From Clostridia bacterium (GTDB lineage Bacteria; Bacillota; Clostridia; Lachnospirales; CAG-274): a DNA stretch of 10,633 nt. The stretch lies in assembly GCA_030536675.1 (NCBI GenBank), contig JAUNPM010000038.1, positions 1-10,633 on the forward strand, given 5' to 3'. The notes beneath the pieces were generated by a model, which saw only the letters and a program-made list of their open reading frames with translations, did not search any database and was not told where the DNA came from. This document shows, piece after piece, positions 1-6,600 of the stretch (position 1 is its first letter; each line of letters starts with the position of its first letter). Made by a program: the position numbers and the translations under genes.

Positions 1-1224
1 TAGTGTTCCTTCCTCCGAATAATTCCATATTCTTTTATTGCCCTCTGTTTTAACGCTGAACTGCTTTTCATCGATTACAGGGTGAAAAAAAAGACTTAAT
101 GTATATCCCTTGTCAACAGAATTTTTTATTCTTTCAAAAATTGAAATATCTCTTATATAATGTACATAATCTGCAGGTGTCGGAATATAGTAAATCTTCT
201 TTCCCCACTTGTTTGTATAAGTAATGTAGTTAGTAAGCTCATCTGTGGGATATGCCTGATACACAGCGTCAAAATAATACTCTGCCATAAGCATCTGTTC
301 CTTTGTCGCCCCATAATGAGGAAATTCAAAAAATTCATCCTTATATCCCAGCTTTCGGCAGGTTTCCTTAGCAGCAATCATTCTTCTCTGCTGTTCATTT
401 GTATTATATGGAGTATTTTTCCCCCACTCATAACCGACGGCACTTTCCTCCATACCGTATTGATGTGTATATCCGTGAAGTCCCAGGTGACCGTTATGAT
501 CCGTCATATAATCCAACACATATAAAAAATAAGAATTATACAAATTAAAGTCAACCGAAACATCATTCCAATAATCTCCCTGAGGATAAGCATACACAGG
601 TATCCAAGCTATATAATATTCCTGACCCCTGTCATACATATATTCTGCTGTATACTTAAGTTTTTCAAGCATATCAACAGTATAATTTCCTCCGCCGCCA
701 GGCTTTAAGCCGTCTGCTGTAATATCCTCAAATCTTATATATGCCTCCTTGCTGAAATTATCGGCTTTTTTATACACATCCTCATTGTTGCTGCAAACCT
801 CTTTAAGAACCTCTGCCTCATTGCTGTCAATATTAGGTATGATCTCATAATCAAAAGGTGTTATAAGCTCATATAAAGAAATATATTCATTATTATTATA
901 ACTGAATATAACAGGTCTGTTGCTTGTTACCGCAGAACTTAATGAAACAGTTTTATCTCCCACGGTTATTTTATATGAGTTTATACCGCTTTCAAGAACG
1001 CCGCCCATTGCCTTTACTCCGTTTACAAGAGGGACGCCCAATCTTCCGTTGCAAAACACCGTATCAGCTATTTCTCCCTGCGGCAGGCTGACCTTAACTC
1101 CCGCCTTTACCATATTATAACTGATTTCAGGTTCCTTGTATTCCATATAACAAACATCATCAGCCCTTACAAAGGAACAGTTCATTAACAGTGTTATTAA
1201 TGTTAAAACAAAAAATTTTCTCAT
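1..1224 (-). CDS. Secreted DUF2334 (polysaccharide deacetylase-like) protein, partial
   Basis: The frame is open for 408 codons from ATG 1224 to the left edge, so the C-terminus is missing. Residues 1-21 form a Sec signal peptide (MRKFF, hydrophobic core, likely cleavage VRA|DD). Residues about 40-130 look like the stalk or copper-amine-oxidase-N type domain common in clostridial exported proteins (GVPLVNG, then ISLYELITPF). From about residue 160 the DUF2334 signature appears: YIRFEDI (Asp167), LHGYTHQYG (His250, His254), FPHYGAT (301-306) and a late FFHP (His381). These fit the Asp/His/His metal-site layout of the polysaccharide deacetylase fold. A role outside the membrane on cell-wall or exopolysaccharide sugars is inferred from the family; substrate and reaction are unknown. 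The start has the ribosome binding site AAGAAGG and a promoter (1261-1289). The family call is fairly sure, the function is not. Confidence 0.85.
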   Translation of the reverse strand, partial: MRKFFVLTLITLLMNCSFVRADDVCYMEYKEPEISYNMVKAGVKVSLPQGEIADTVFCNGRLGVPLVNGVKAMGGVLESGINSYKITVGDKTVSLSSAVTSNRPVIFSYNNNEYISLYELITPFDYEIIPNIDSNEAEVLKEVCSNNEDVYKKADNFSKEAYIRFEDITADGLKPGGGGNYTVDMLEKLKYTAEYMYDRGQEYYIAWIPVYAYPQGDYWNDVSVDFNLYNSYFLYVLDYMTDHNGHLGLHGYTHQYGMEESAVGYEWGKNTPYNTNEQQRRMIAAKETCRKLGYKDEFFEFPHYGATKEQMLMAEYYFDAVYQAYPTDELTNYITYTNKWGKKIYYIPTPADYVHYIRDISIFERIKNSVDKGYTLSLFFHPVIDEKQFSVKTEGNKRIWNYSEEGTL

Positions 1225-1260
1225 ACACTCTACCTTCTTTACAAATATTAATCTTTAGCA

Positions 1261-1289
1261 ATTATACAATATACTTAATTCATATTCAA
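1261..1289 (-). promoter_or_regulatory. Sigma-A-type promoter of the DUF2334 gene
   Basis: On the minus strand, TTGAAT (1289-1284), a 17-base spacer and a perfect TATAAT (1266-1261) lie about 37 bases upstream of the ATG at 1224. Transcription would start near 1254, giving a leader of about 30 bases. The gene therefore probably has its own promoter instead of relying on read-through from the L,D-transpeptidase gene. No GC-rich terminator separates the two; the gap only holds an AT-only inverted repeat (TTAATAAT/ATTATTAA). Confidence 0.55.
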
Positions 1290-1334
1290 TAAAAAAGTGA
1301 TTAATAATTTTAAATTTTTATATTTAACATATTA

Positions 1335-2081
1335 TTAATATATCCAAACCGACGTTCCCTCTTCTATGTTTTCGTAAAACCACTTTGCGTCCTCAACACT
1401 CATTCTCACACAACCGCTGGATCTTTTTTCTCCCAACACATTGTCTGTAATATTCTTGTCCTTATCCATTGCAACCGAATGAAAAAGATAGCTTCCGTCA
1501 AATCTTACCCAATATTTTGCTCCGCTTTTAAGCCTTTCGGTATAAAACCACTCACCCTTATCCCCTGTTTTAAATGTTCCTCTTACTGTAGGCGTTTCAT
1601 TTTTACCCGTTGCGCACACAATTCTCTTTTCAATTGTTCTGTTTCCGTTTTCTCCCTTAAGCACATATATCCTCTGTCTGTCAATATCGACCCATACAAA
1701 ATGCTCTGTATCGCTTAAAAGGTTAGAGTTTGCATAGTCAGTTATGACCTTATCAGCAAGAACAGATGTGTTTACCGGTGCTTCCTTAGGTATTTCAAGG
1801 GCAGCTCTTTTTACCCAACCCTTTTTATTTTTATATTTTACAAAATACCATTCTCCGCTTCTGTCCTTTAATATTTCCACCCTTTGCCCCGAATAAATAA
1901 GATTTACGGCATTTCCGTCAATGTTGTCATATAATACTGCACCTTTAGGAACATAGGCTAATACAACAGACGGCTTTATCACATCGGGTATTGTGTTTGC
2001 TCCCGCTGTTTTTGTCATTTTTGCCCCTATCATAAAAACAACACCAATACAGATCCCCAATATTAATAACTTCTTTTTCAA
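1335..2081 (-). CDS. L,D-transpeptidase with SH3-like domain (YkuD family)
   Basis: This is a membrane-anchored cell-wall enzyme of 248 residues from the TTG start at 2081. Residues 1-22 (MKKKLLILG onward) form a short basic N-terminus and one hydrophobic anchor or signal segment. Residues about 40-95 form a bacterial SH3-like domain (VPKGAVLYDN, GEWYFVKYKNKKGWV), probably for wall binding. Residues about 126-248 are the YkuD catalytic domain: substrate-loop TPTVRGTFKTG, His201, and SSGCVRM with catalytic Cys224 and Arg226. The family makes 3-3 peptidoglycan cross-links by acyl transfer through the cysteine. The frame can be extended to ATG 2132 (265 aa), but that codon's Shine-Dalgarno is about 15 bases away. 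The TTG has TAAGGAGAGG nine bases upstream and gives a much better signal peptide. A sporulation or general wall role cannot be settled here, though the upstream region contains a sigma-E-like motif pair. Confidence 0.93.
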   Translation of the reverse strand: MKKKLLILGICIGVVFMIGAKMTKTAGANTIPDVIKPSVVLAYVPKGAVLYDNIDGNAVNLIYSGQRVEILKDRSGEWYFVKYKNKKGWVKRAALEIPKEAPVNTSVLADKVITDYANSNLLSDTEHFVWVDIDRQRIYVLKGENGNRTIEKRIVCATGKNETPTVRGTFKTGDKGEWFYTERLKSGAKYWVRFDGSYLFHSVAMDKDKNITDNVLGEKRSSGCVRMSVEDAKWFYENIEEGTSVWIY

Positions 2082-2090
2082 ATAAACACA

Positions 2091-2100
2091 CCTCTCCTTA
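2091..2100 (-). promoter_or_regulatory. Ribosome binding site that selects the TTG start of the L,D-transpeptidase
   Basis: The minus strand reads TAAGGAGAGG followed by nine bases and then TTG AAA AAG AAG. This is close to the full complement of the 16S rRNA tail at optimal spacing. It lies inside the reading frame that starts at ATG 2132, which favours the shorter protein. Confidence 0.6.
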
Positions 2101-2217
2101 ATATGTCCTATGGATTTAAAAACATTTTTCATAAGAAAGTATCAAAGCTCCTTAAATTTATCTCGTTTTTAAAGTCCTCCCTTATAAATTTATTAACACT
2201 TAATAATTTTTTATACT

Positions 2218-2246
2218 AATATATGAATATAAATCTTGAAATATTT
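2218..2246 (-). promoter_or_regulatory. Possible sigma-E-like promoter of the L,D-transpeptidase gene
   Basis: On the minus strand, AAATATT (2246-2240), a 14-base spacer and CATATATT (2225-2218) resemble the Bacillus mother-cell sigma-E pattern (KMATATT / CATACA-T). No convincing sigma-A promoter was found for this gene. The region is very AT-rich, so a chance match is possible. A start near 2210 would leave a leader of about 130 bases. The motif overlaps the -35 of the divergent nadB promoter. Confidence 0.3.
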
Positions 2247-2263
2247 TTATTTTAGTGTACAAT
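2236..2263 (+). promoter_or_regulatory. Sigma-A-type promoter of nadB
   Basis: TTGAAA (2236-2241), a 16-base spacer and TACAAT (2258-2263) would start transcription near 2270. That leaves about 36 bases before ATG 2306. The promoter overlaps a possible upstream GTG start (2255), which would then be untranscribed; this supports ATG 2306 as the nadB start. Confidence 0.55.
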
Positions 2264-2305
2264 AGAAAGAAAGGACTTATTTCCAAAGAAACAGAGGACA
2301 TTTAT

Positions 2306-3778
2306 ATGATAAAGACAGACATACTGATAATAGGTGCAGGAATAGGCGCATTAAGCATAGCTTCCGAATTATGCAAGTATAATAAAAAAATAACAATTGT
2401 AACAAAAGGAAATGTAAAGTCATGTAATTCATCACTGGCTCAAGGGGGCATATCTGTGGCACTTTCCGATAAAGATGATTACCACTGGCACTATGAAGAT
2501 ACTATGACGGCAGGCTGTAATTTAAACGATTCCGATGCTGTTATGAAGCTTGTTTCAAAAGCCCCAAGCGTTATAAAAGAATTTATTGACACGGGAATGG
2601 AATTTGATAAAGACGAAAACGGCGATCTGGCTTTCGGCAGAGAGGGAGCACACAGACTTAACCGAATAATACACGCAGGCGGTGACAGAACAGGTTTAAG
2701 AGTTGTCGAACAGCTTTTAAGAAATGTAGCTTCTCCCAACGTTGATATAAGACAAAATGAAATGGCTCTTGATCTAAGAGTTGAAAACGGCAGCTGCAGC
2801 GGCGTAATAACACGCAGCTTCAAAACAGGTGAGATAACATACTATCAGGCAAATTACACAATACTTGCAACAGGAGGTATAGGTCAGCTTTATCCCGCAA
2901 CCTCAAATGATACCACAATTACAGGCGACGGCATTGCAATGGCATACAGAGCAGGCTGTGAACTTAAAAATCTTGAATTTATACAGTTCCACCCTACTAT
3001 GCTTACGATCAACGGCAAAGCATACGGTCTTGTTTCCGAAGCAGTAAGAGGTGCAGGCGGTATACTTGTAAATGAAAAAGGCGAAAAAATTATGGAGGGT
3101 ATTCATCCTCAAAAGGATCTTGCCCCCCGTGATGTAGTATCAAGGGAGGTTTATGCTCACTATTTAAAGGGAGAAAAAATATTTCTTGATATTTCAGCTG
3201 TTGACGATTTTGAAGCAAAATTCCCTACAGTCACCGAAATATGCCTTGAACACGGCATAAATTTAAATGATAAGCTTATACCCGTGGCACCCGGTGCACA
3301 TTTTCATATGGGCGGTGTTAAAGCAAGCCCCGAGGGTATAACAAATATTAAAGGACTTTTTGCCGTAGGAGAAACTGCCTGCACAGGAGTTCACGGAGCA
3401 AACCGACTTGCAAGCAATTCTCTCCTTGAAGGACTTGTTTTCGGCAAGCTCACTGCCGATCACATTTTAAATAACGAAAGAACAGCTTCCGAAATTACGG
3501 ATAATGACGGAAAAATTACTGTTTCTTCACTTCCTTCCAAAAAGGAGATACAAGATCAAATGATGAATTTTGTTGGAATAGTAAGACATTCAAACGAAAT
3601 GCAGAAAATAATAAATTGGTTTGAAAGCTATTCACCCGACAAATTTTCATCTAAGCTTAACATTGAGTCAAATTCAAACGATACATATGAATTATACAAT
3701 ATGCTTACAGCAGGCTGGCTCATAGCAAAAGCAGCTTCAAAAAGAAAAGAAAGTATAGGAGCACACTATACTGTTTAA
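2306..3778 (+). CDS. nadB: L-aspartate oxidase (NadB)
   Basis: This is a cytoplasmic FAD enzyme that oxidises L-aspartate to iminoaspartate, which NadA turns into quinolinate for NAD synthesis; under anaerobic conditions fumarate can be the electron acceptor. The protein has 490 residues. The FAD dinucleotide fold is at the N-terminus (IIGAGIGALS, 8-17), with SSLAQGGIS (42-50), FGREGAHRLNR (110-120), QFHPT (227-231), LAPRDVVSRE (272-281, Arg275), GAHFHMGGV (330-338) and GANRLASNSLLEG (364-376, Arg367). These cover the flavin and dicarboxylate binding blocks of the succinate dehydrogenase/fumarate reductase flavoprotein family. ATG 2306 has a GAGG site 8 bases upstream; the frame opens further to GTG 2255, but that codon lies inside the promoter. 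The protein ends directly after ESIGAHYTV and so lacks the usual extra C-terminal residues. nadA and nadC are not adjacent. Confidence 0.95.
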   Translation: MIKTDILIIGAGIGALSIASELCKYNKKITIVTKGNVKSCNSSLAQGGISVALSDKDDYHWHYEDTMTAGCNLNDSDAVMKLVSKAPSVIKEFIDTGMEFDKDENGDLAFGREGAHRLNRIIHAGGDRTGLRVVEQLLRNVASPNVDIRQNEMALDLRVENGSCSGVITRSFKTGEITYYQANYTILATGGIGQLYPATSNDTTITGDGIAMAYRAGCELKNLEFIQFHPTMLTINGKAYGLVSEAVRGAGGILVNEKGEKIMEGIHPQKDLAPRDVVSREVYAHYLKGEKIFLDISAVDDFEAKFPTVTEICLEHGINLNDKLIPVAPGAHFHMGGVKASPEGITNIKGLFAVGETACTGVHGANRLASNSLLEGLVFGKLTADHILNNERTASEITDNDGKITVSSLPSKKEIQDQMMNFVGIVRHSNEMQKIINWFESYSPDKFSSKLNIESNSNDTYELYNMLTAGWLIAKAASKRKESIGAHYTV

Positions 3779-3796
3779 AATATATTACCTTAAATA

Positions 3797-3841
3797 GGAC
3801 TGCCGCATATTTTTCCATTTTTGCGGCAGTCCCCATTTTTT
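3797..3841. terminator. Hairpin terminator between nadB and spoIIE
   Basis: GGACTGCCGCA (3797-3807) and TGCGGCAGTCC (3822-3832) form a perfect 11-bp stem with a 14-base AT loop. A T-run follows on the plus strand (3836-3841), so it ends nadB transcription. The minus strand has only TATTT after the stem, so termination of spoIIE there is possible but weaker. The T-run touches the spoIIE stop codon. Confidence 0.85.
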
Positions 3842-5678
3842 AACACACAACAGCAGCAAGCACAGTCATATCATCTCCTATATTCCCTCTGTAATTTTCA
3901 CCTGCCTTTTTAAGAATATCATTTACAATATGCTTTGGATTGTTATTTCTCCTGTTTTTAATAACGTCTATAAGCCAGTCCTCATTTCTTACGGCACTTC
4001 CTCTGGAATCTATGACCCCGTCAGTCATCATTATTATTACATCACCCGCCATAATATTTCTGTTAAACACCTCTCTGTCAACCTTACCCAATATGCCTAC
4101 AGGCAAAGAAGACGACCTTAACACTTCCACACTTCTCCCCCTTGCAATAACAGTTGAAACAGCACCTATTTTAACAAATTCGGCTTCGCCGCTGTACAGA
4201 TCCAGTGTGCATATGTCAAGTGTTGAAAAACACTCCTTGCCCTCATCAAGCAGGAGCACCGAATTTATTGCCTCAAGTATTGTTTCCCTGTTAAAGCCCG
4301 CAGCCGCAAAATCCTCATACATTTCTATTGAAGCAGCGCTTTCATCTCTTGCAGCTTCACCGCTTCCCATTCCGTCTGCCAAAGCCAAAAGATATTTTCC
4401 TCTGTCTATCTGTAAATATGTATAGCTGTCCCCCGACACCTCACTGCCGTCCTTATGTATGCCTCCCGAATATATGTTAAGCCTTAATTTCGGTCTTTCA
4501 ACTAAATGCAGAACACATTGCTTATCCTCTATAACACAGTTTTCATTTATGTTTATAAAGTCCCTGTCAAGTATTTCCCTTAACCTTGGTATTATATTTT
4601 CACTGCACCAATTGCAGTTGTGACAGTTCTTTAAAGTAACATAGACTTCAAGTCTGTTGTTCATTTGTACTGCCACAGCACTTTTGACCATATTTCCCGT
4701 AAGCCCCTTGTATATTTTGGAGCTTATTTCACTGTCTATATTTAGGCTGTGAGTAACCTCCTTCATAAGCTCTTCAATAACTCTTCCTGCGTCTGAAAGC
4801 TGCTGTGCCGCAAGGAGCTTTACACTTTTTATTCTTTCTCTCCACAGCTTTTCCTCCTTGTACATTTGTATGTATCCTTTAGCCGACGCTACAATTTCAG
4901 ATGAATGGGTACAGCCTGCAAGAAATCTGTCACTTAGATCTTCCTTTGATACTTCCCCCTTAATTTGCCAACAGCCAATTGCATTGTAAAGATACTTATA
5001 CGTGTTTATACAATTTTTTTGCCAGCAGTTTTCAACATTTCCGCAGTTTTTACAGCTTATTTCCGTTATACTGTCAAAAATAATTCTTCTTTCCTCCTCA
5101 CTGCTGTCAGGTATTACCGCCGTGTAAGCTCTTTGACAGCTTTTTGATACTCTGTCAAAAGCCGCTGCGACATTTTTAAGCCTCTCTCCCACAATTCTTT
5201 GTATTTCTTTAGGATATTCTTCTGTTTGATTAACTTCCACATCAATAATATTAAGTATACCTATATTTTCACGTAAAATAACATTAAGCGCAACAGCCAA
5301 AACAGCTTCCACAACAGACATCATTGCAAATGTAAGTGAAAAATCATAATACATTGCAAACACAAGTCCTCCCGTAAGTATTGCCAGCCCTGCCGTATAG
5401 CCCTGCTTATATCTGTCCGTACCCAGCATATGAAACACGCTCATTATAATAAGAGCTATAATATATCTTGAAACAAACATATGCCCTCTTACAGACAAAA
5501 GCCCGAATATTGCCGATATAATTATTGTATAAAATCCCGACTTATAGCAAAAAACAGAAGCATAGCCAATTATAATAGGATTAAGAACTCCGAAAATTTC
5601 AAGCCTTCCAAGCATAAACGCAATTACACCATATGTAAGCCTGTAACTTTTAGCCCACTCTTTTATTTTATTCATCAT
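3840..5678 (-). CDS. spoIIE: Stage II sporulation protein E, PP2C-type phosphatase (short form)
   Basis: SpoIIE is a membrane serine phosphatase at the sporulation septum that dephosphorylates SpoIIAA and so activates sigma-F in the forespore. The protein has 612 residues. Residues about 12-135 hold some four or five membrane segments, beginning with FMLGRLEIFGVLNP as at the SpoIIE N-terminus. Residues about 150-400 form the regulatory region with two cysteine groups: C209/C212/C218/C224 (SCKNCGNVENCW) and C352/C355/C358 (NCHNCNWC). Residues about 401-612 are the PP2C domain: SGDSY (Asp417), LADGMGSG (Asp435), MTDGVID (Asp553) and GDDMTVLAA (Asp602/603), so all metal-binding aspartates are present. 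Bacillus SpoIIE is about 827 residues with ten membrane segments, so the membrane part here is about half length. The start has AAGGAGGG 8 bases upstream of ATG 5678; a second ATG follows directly. A Spo0A box lies upstream. Confidence 0.92.
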   Translation of the reverse strand: MMNKIKEWAKSYRLTYGVIAFMLGRLEIFGVLNPIIIGYASVFCYKSGFYTIIISAIFGLLSVRGHMFVSRYIIALIIMSVFHMLGTDRYKQGYTAGLAILTGGLVFAMYYDFSLTFAMMSVVEAVLAVALNVILRENIGILNIIDVEVNQTEEYPKEIQRIVGERLKNVAAAFDRVSKSCQRAYTAVIPDSSEEERRIIFDSITEISCKNCGNVENCWQKNCINTYKYLYNAIGCWQIKGEVSKEDLSDRFLAGCTHSSEIVASAKGYIQMYKEEKLWRERIKSVKLLAAQQLSDAGRVIEELMKEVTHSLNIDSEISSKIYKGLTGNMVKSAVAVQMNNRLEVYVTLKNCHNCNWCSENIIPRLREILDRDFININENCVIEDKQCVLHLVERPKLRLNIYSGGIHKDGSEVSGDSYTYLQIDRGKYLLALADGMGSGEAARDESAASIEMYEDFAAAGFNRETILEAINSVLLLDEGKECFSTLDICTLDLYSGEAEFVKIGAVSTVIARGRSVEVLRSSSLPVGILGKVDREVFNRNIMAGDVIIMMTDGVIDSRGSAVRNEDWLIDVIKNRRNNNPKHIVNDILKKAGENYRGNIGDDMTVLAAVVC

Positions 5679-5704
5679 TTGTATTACCCTCCTTGCATAT
5701 TGTT

Positions 5705-5738
5705 ATTATATATTATCCCCCTCTTCTTATTTGTCGAA
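5705..5738 (-). promoter_or_regulatory. spoIIE promoter with a Spo0A box
   Basis: The minus strand has TATAAT (5710-5705) just ahead of the ribosome binding site, and TTCGACA (5738-5732), the complement of the 0A-box consensus TGTCGAA. With a start near 5698 the box covers about -34 to -40, the place where Spo0A~P contacts sigma-A RNA polymerase at activated promoters such as Bacillus spoIIE and spoIIG. The -35 itself is poor (CAAATA), as expected of an activator-dependent promoter. A second, overlapping -10 option is GATAAT (5717-5712). Confidence 0.6.
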
Positions 5739-5774
5739 GCATTACAGGCATACAAAAAATTTTTATATAAAATA

Positions 5775-5803
5775 TTGACAAGCTCTGACTTTTAAATTAA
5801 AAT
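5775..5803 (+). promoter_or_regulatory. Sigma-A promoter of the pseudouridine synthase gene
   Basis: TTGACA (5775-5780), a 17-base spacer and TAAAAT (5798-5803) match the housekeeping consensus at 11 of 12 positions. Transcription would start near 5810, about 26 bases before ATG 5836. It is back to back with the spoIIE promoter. Confidence 0.75.
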
Positions 5804-5835
5804 TAGCTTGCAAAACCGTGAAAAGGAGCACACAA

Positions 5836-6462
5836 ATGAAAATATTATATGAAGATAAATATATTTTGGCAGTATTTAAAGAAGCAGGCGTCCCTTCTCA
5901 AGACGATAACAGCGGTCACAAAAGCCTTTGTGAAGAAGCAGATGAATATACACATTCCAAAACATATATAATTACACGTCTTGACAGACCCGTGAAAGGT
6001 ATTGTGCTTTTTGCAAAAGATAAATTTACTGCCGACAAACTTACGAAAATGGTTCAGACTCATACCATAAGCAAAACCTATCACGCTGTTGTCTGCGGAA
6101 AGGCTCCCAAAGAAGGACATATTGAAACATATCTTATGAAAGACAGCCGTCTTAATATTTCAAAGACAGTTAATAAGGGAACAAAAGGCGCAAAGCTTGC
6201 AATACTTAATTACACCTTAATAGAAGAAAAGGATAATATGTCAAAAATTGAAATTGACCTTGTTACGGGACGTCATCACCAAATCAGAGCACAATTTGCA
6301 TCTGTGGGACTTCCCCTTTACGGAGATGTTAAATACAACCCTCAATTTAAGCACAAAAGAAATGTGACTCCCGCTCTCTGTGCCTGCAAGCTCATTTTTA
6401 CACATCCCTTTACAAATGAAACCATAAATATAGAAACAGATGACGAGCTTGATTTTATATGA
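5836..6462 (+). CDS. RluA-family RNA pseudouridine synthase
   Basis: The 208-residue protein converts uridine to pseudouridine in RNA. Motif II of the family is ITRLDRPVKGIVLFAKD (46-62) with catalytic Asp50. Motif III is LVTGRHHQIRAQFASVG (142-158), followed by LPLYGDVKY (159-167). The protein begins directly with the catalytic domain (MKILYEDKYILAVFKEAGVPSQ) and has no S4 RNA-binding domain, as in the short single-domain RluA proteins of clostridia. The RNA target (23S rRNA or tRNA) cannot be told. The usual His before RLD is Thr47 here. The chosen ATG has AAAAGGAG seven bases upstream; the frame extends to a GTG at 5818, but that codon precedes the ribosome binding site. It is a single-gene unit with its own promoter. 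Confidence 0.92.
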   Translation: MKILYEDKYILAVFKEAGVPSQDDNSGHKSLCEEADEYTHSKTYIITRLDRPVKGIVLFAKDKFTADKLTKMVQTHTISKTYHAVVCGKAPKEGHIETYLMKDSRLNISKTVNKGTKGAKLAILNYTLIEEKDNMSKIEIDLVTGRHHQIRAQFASVGLPLYGDVKYNPQFKHKRNVTPALCACKLIFTHPFTNETINIETDDELDFI

Positions 6463-6524
6463 AATTTATGTACATTTTCATATAATATCAAACACAGTAA
6501 CATTATATCTTTTAACAAAACAAA

Positions 6525-6575
6525 AAGGCTCCGTAATAATTTCCCTATACAAACGGAAATTTATTACAGAGCCTT
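6525..6575. terminator. Long hairpin terminator between the pseudouridine synthase gene and the ABC operon
   Basis: The left arm 6525-6544 (AAGGCTCCGTAATAATTTCC) pairs with the right arm 6555-6575, with one mismatch and one bulged base. On the minus strand the stem is followed by TTTTTGTTTTG, a good U-tract, so it should end the ABC operon about 25 bases after its last stop codon. On the plus strand the tail is only TTAATTTACT, so it would be a weaker terminator for the pseudouridine synthase gene. Confidence 0.75.
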
Positions 6576-6600
6576 AATTTACTCTTTCTATTTTTAATTA

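Noticed and set aside
2491..2823. Minus-strand frame of 110 codons inside nadB
   Set aside because: It is a shadow of the conserved nadB sequence with no ribosome binding site.
3940..4425. Plus-strand frame of 161 codons opposite spoIIE
   Set aside because: It lies fully antisense to the conserved PP2C domain of spoIIE, shows no recognisable domain and reflects the codon pattern of the real gene.
5481..5795. Plus-strand frame of 104 codons
   Set aside because: It overlaps the start of spoIIE and both divergent promoters, has low-complexity hydrophobic content and no family signature.
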